Assembly: GCA_003482555.1 (NCBI GenBank) | Contig: DMYQ01000081.1 | Span: 1 to 7,055 of the forward strand | Direction of reading: 5' to 3' | From: Janthinobacterium sp. | Lineage (GTDB): Bacteria; Pseudomonadota; Gammaproteobacteria; Burkholderiales; Burkholderiaceae_D | Length of the DNA: 7,055 nt | Shown: positions 5,962 through 7,055 of the stretch, in pieces | Layout: the number at the start of each line of letters is the position of its first letter | Position numbering within the stretch: position 1 is the stretch's first letter | Position numbers and translations under genes: made by a program | Notes under the pieces: model-generated | The model's input: only the letters and a program-made list of their open reading frames with translations | Databases searched by the model: none | What the model was told of the DNA's origin: nothing

Positions 5962-6283
5962 AGAGGGGCGCCGCGTGCTGCAGACGGCCGTCGCCCTGGC
6001 TTACCACGGCGGCACGGCCGCGCCCACCGTCGTCGCCAAGGGCAGCGGCCTGGTGGCCGAGCAAATCATCGCCCGCGCCCAGGAGGCCGGGGTCTTCGTG
6101 CACGAATCGAAGGAGCTGGTGTCGCTGCTGATGGAAGTCGACCTGGACCGGCAGATTCCGCCGGCCCTGTATCGCGCGATTGCGGAACTGCTGGCCTGGT
6201 TATATCATATTGAATCCGCGCAAAAGAATGGCGGTCCCCTGCCCGCCCCGCTCCAGCCAGGCGCCCTACCCATCGATACATAG
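5951..6283 (+). CDS. Stand-alone FlhB C-terminal domain protein (FhlB/FlhX type)
   Basis: The 110-residue protein matches only the cytoplasmic C-terminal domain of the export-gate protein FlhB. Conserved blocks in order are AVALAYHGG (13-21), APTVVAKGSGLVAEQIIARA (24-43), the HESKELVSLL region (about 50-59) and the IPPALYRAIAELLAWLY segment (69-85). In FlhB an autocleaving NPTH precedes YAVAL; here the aligned residues are RVLQ followed by TAVAL, so the cleavage site is absent and the protein resembles the already released FlhB C-fragment. There are no membrane segments. The ATG overlaps the FliK-like stop (ATGCGGTCTGA, 11 bp), so the two are likely translated together. This fits the known FliK-FlhB interaction in the export switch. 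In other bacteria such small homologues (for example Helicobacter FlhX/FhlB) can stand in for the cleaved domain; the role here is inferred. The last 25 or so residues are Pro-rich and unassigned. Confidence 0.88.
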   Translation: MRSEEGRRVLQTAVALAYHGGTAAPTVVAKGSGLVAEQIIARAQEAGVFVHESKELVSLLMEVDLDRQIPPALYRAIAELLAWLYHIESAQKNGGPLPAPLQPGALPIDT

Positions 6284-6293
6284 ACAGGCATCA

Positions 6294-7055
6294 ATGCAAG
6301 CACATAATATGGATTCCGGCCTGGAGAACTGGCACGACTACGAAGTCGAGTCGCGCCGTGAAATCATTGCGCTACTGCGCGGCATCGGCGAAAAGAAACA
6401 ATTGATACGCATGCTGATGCGTGGCGAATCCGAGGTCTGCGTCAGTTCGATCCTGGAAGTGGACGCCGAAAACAATTGCGTGATCCTGGACCGCTCCATC
6501 AACGAAGAGCAAAACCGGCACATGGTGGCCGGCGGCGGGATTTCCTTCGAAACCACGCTCGACAAGATCCGCATCCTGTTTTCCAGCGAAAAGATCGAAG
6601 AGTGCACGTTTGAAAACATGCAGGCCCTGAAAATCGCCCTGCCGGCCACCCTGATCCGCCTGCAGCGGCGCGAATACTACCGCATGGCGACGCCGCTCGG
6701 CAATCCCGTGCGGGTGCTGATCCCCTTGCCCTTTGATCTGGGCGGGCAAGTCACACCCTTTCCGCTGGCCGACATCAGTTGCGGCGGCATCGCCATCCTG
6801 GACAACAAACTGATGCTGGGCGACGCCATCGGCAAGAATTACCCCGGTTGCCGCATCGACTTGCCCGACATCGGCCAGGTCCTCACCACCTTGCAGATTC
6901 GCAACTCGCTCGACATGACCCTGCTGAACAGCAAGCTGAACCGGCGCCTCGGCTGCCAATTCACCGACCTGCCGCGGCCGATGCTGGCCCACGTGCAGCG
7001 CTATATCACCAAGCTCGAGCGCGAACGCAACGCCCGCATCGCCGGCCTCGGCTAA
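6294..7055 (+). CDS. ycgR: YcgR-type c-di-GMP-binding flagellar brake protein
   Basis: YcgR binds cyclic di-GMP through its PilZ domain and then slows or biases the flagellar motor by contacting the stator or switch proteins. The 253-residue product has an N-terminal YcgR domain (about residues 14-115) and a C-terminal PilZ domain (about 120-240). The PilZ ligand motifs are both intact: RREYYR at 125-130 (RxxxR) and DISCGG at 160-165 (D/NxSxxG). Length agrees with E. coli YcgR (about 244). The frame is open back to 6180, but those 38 codons lie in the 3' end of the FlhB-like gene and are Pro/Arg-rich. ATG 6294 follows AGG (6286-6288) by 5 bases and lies 10 bp after the previous stop, so it is the preferred start; ATG 6309 is an alternative. 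The gene ends with TAA at the last base of the window. Confidence 0.93.
   Translation: MQAHNMDSGLENWHDYEVESRREIIALLRGIGEKKQLIRMLMRGESEVCVSSILEVDAENNCVILDRSINEEQNRHMVAGGGISFETTLDKIRILFSSEKIEECTFENMQALKIALPATLIRLQRREYYRMATPLGNPVRVLIPLPFDLGGQVTPFPLADISCGGIAILDNKLMLGDAIGKNYPGCRIDLPDIGQVLTTLQIRNSLDMTLLNSKLNRRLGCQFTDLPRPMLAHVQRYITKLERERNARIAGLG

Noticed and set aside
6180..6293. N-terminal extension of YcgR (in-frame start at 6180)
   Set aside because: It overlaps the FlhB-like gene by more than 100 bp and gives a Pro/Arg-rich leader absent from YcgR proteins. ATG 6294 sits 10 bp after the previous stop with a Shine-Dalgarno-like AGG.
1..7055. Mobile element, defence system or horizontally acquired island
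   Set aside because: No transposase, integrase, tRNA or terminal repeat is visible. All genes are flagellar, co-directional and of similar GC-rich codon use.

Overview
The window is a late flagellar gene cluster, with every gene on the + strand, from a GC-rich Gram-negative bacterium. The flagellin C-terminus, FlaG, FliS and YcgR sequences and the order fliC-flaG-fliD-fliS-fliT-fliK-like-flhB-like-ycgR suggest a betaproteobacterium, most likely Oxalobacteraceae (Massilia/Duganella/Janthinobacterium type). The taxonomic call is by recognition only; no search was run.

Layout. Positions 1-552 hold the 3' part of a flagellin gene (fliC), entering from the left edge. A 99-bp gap carries two perfect 9-bp stem-loops, the second followed by four T's, and leads into flaG (652-1026). 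A 331-bp gene-free stretch follows, containing a weak GC-hairpin/T-run, a perfect 16-bp palindrome, an approximately 80-bp C/T-rich tandem repeat with a 10/20-bp period, and then a near-textbook sigma-28 (FliA) promoter. That promoter precedes a compact run of genes: fliD (1358-4039, GTG start, unusually long), fliS (4066-4509), fliT (4513-4842), a FliK-like hook-length/export-switch protein (4849-5961), a small stand-alone FlhB C-terminal-domain protein (5951-6283, overlapping the FliK-like gene by 11 bp), and ycgR (6294-7055), whose stop codon is the last base of the window. Gaps inside the run are 26, 3, 6, -11 and 10 bp, so it is probably one operon.

How the genes work together. FliC is the filament subunit, FliD caps the growing filament, and FlaG is thought to limit filament length or adjust the filament/cap region. 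FliS and FliT are cytoplasmic export chaperones for FliC and FliD respectively. The FliK-like protein and the stand-alone FlhB-type domain belong to the machinery that switches export specificity from rod/hook to filament subunits. YcgR is a c-di-GMP-binding brake on the motor. The cluster therefore combines filament building, export control and motor braking in one late transcription unit.

The gene content is ordinary for flagellar loci. I see no new defence, mobile or metabolic system. The points most worth a second look are the oversized FliD with flagellin-like, internally duplicated insert modules, the C-rich/G-poor phased repeat upstream of the fliD promoter (a candidate Rho-dependent terminator), and the FlhB C-domain paralogue that lacks the NPTH autocleavage site and is translationally coupled to a FliK-like gene.
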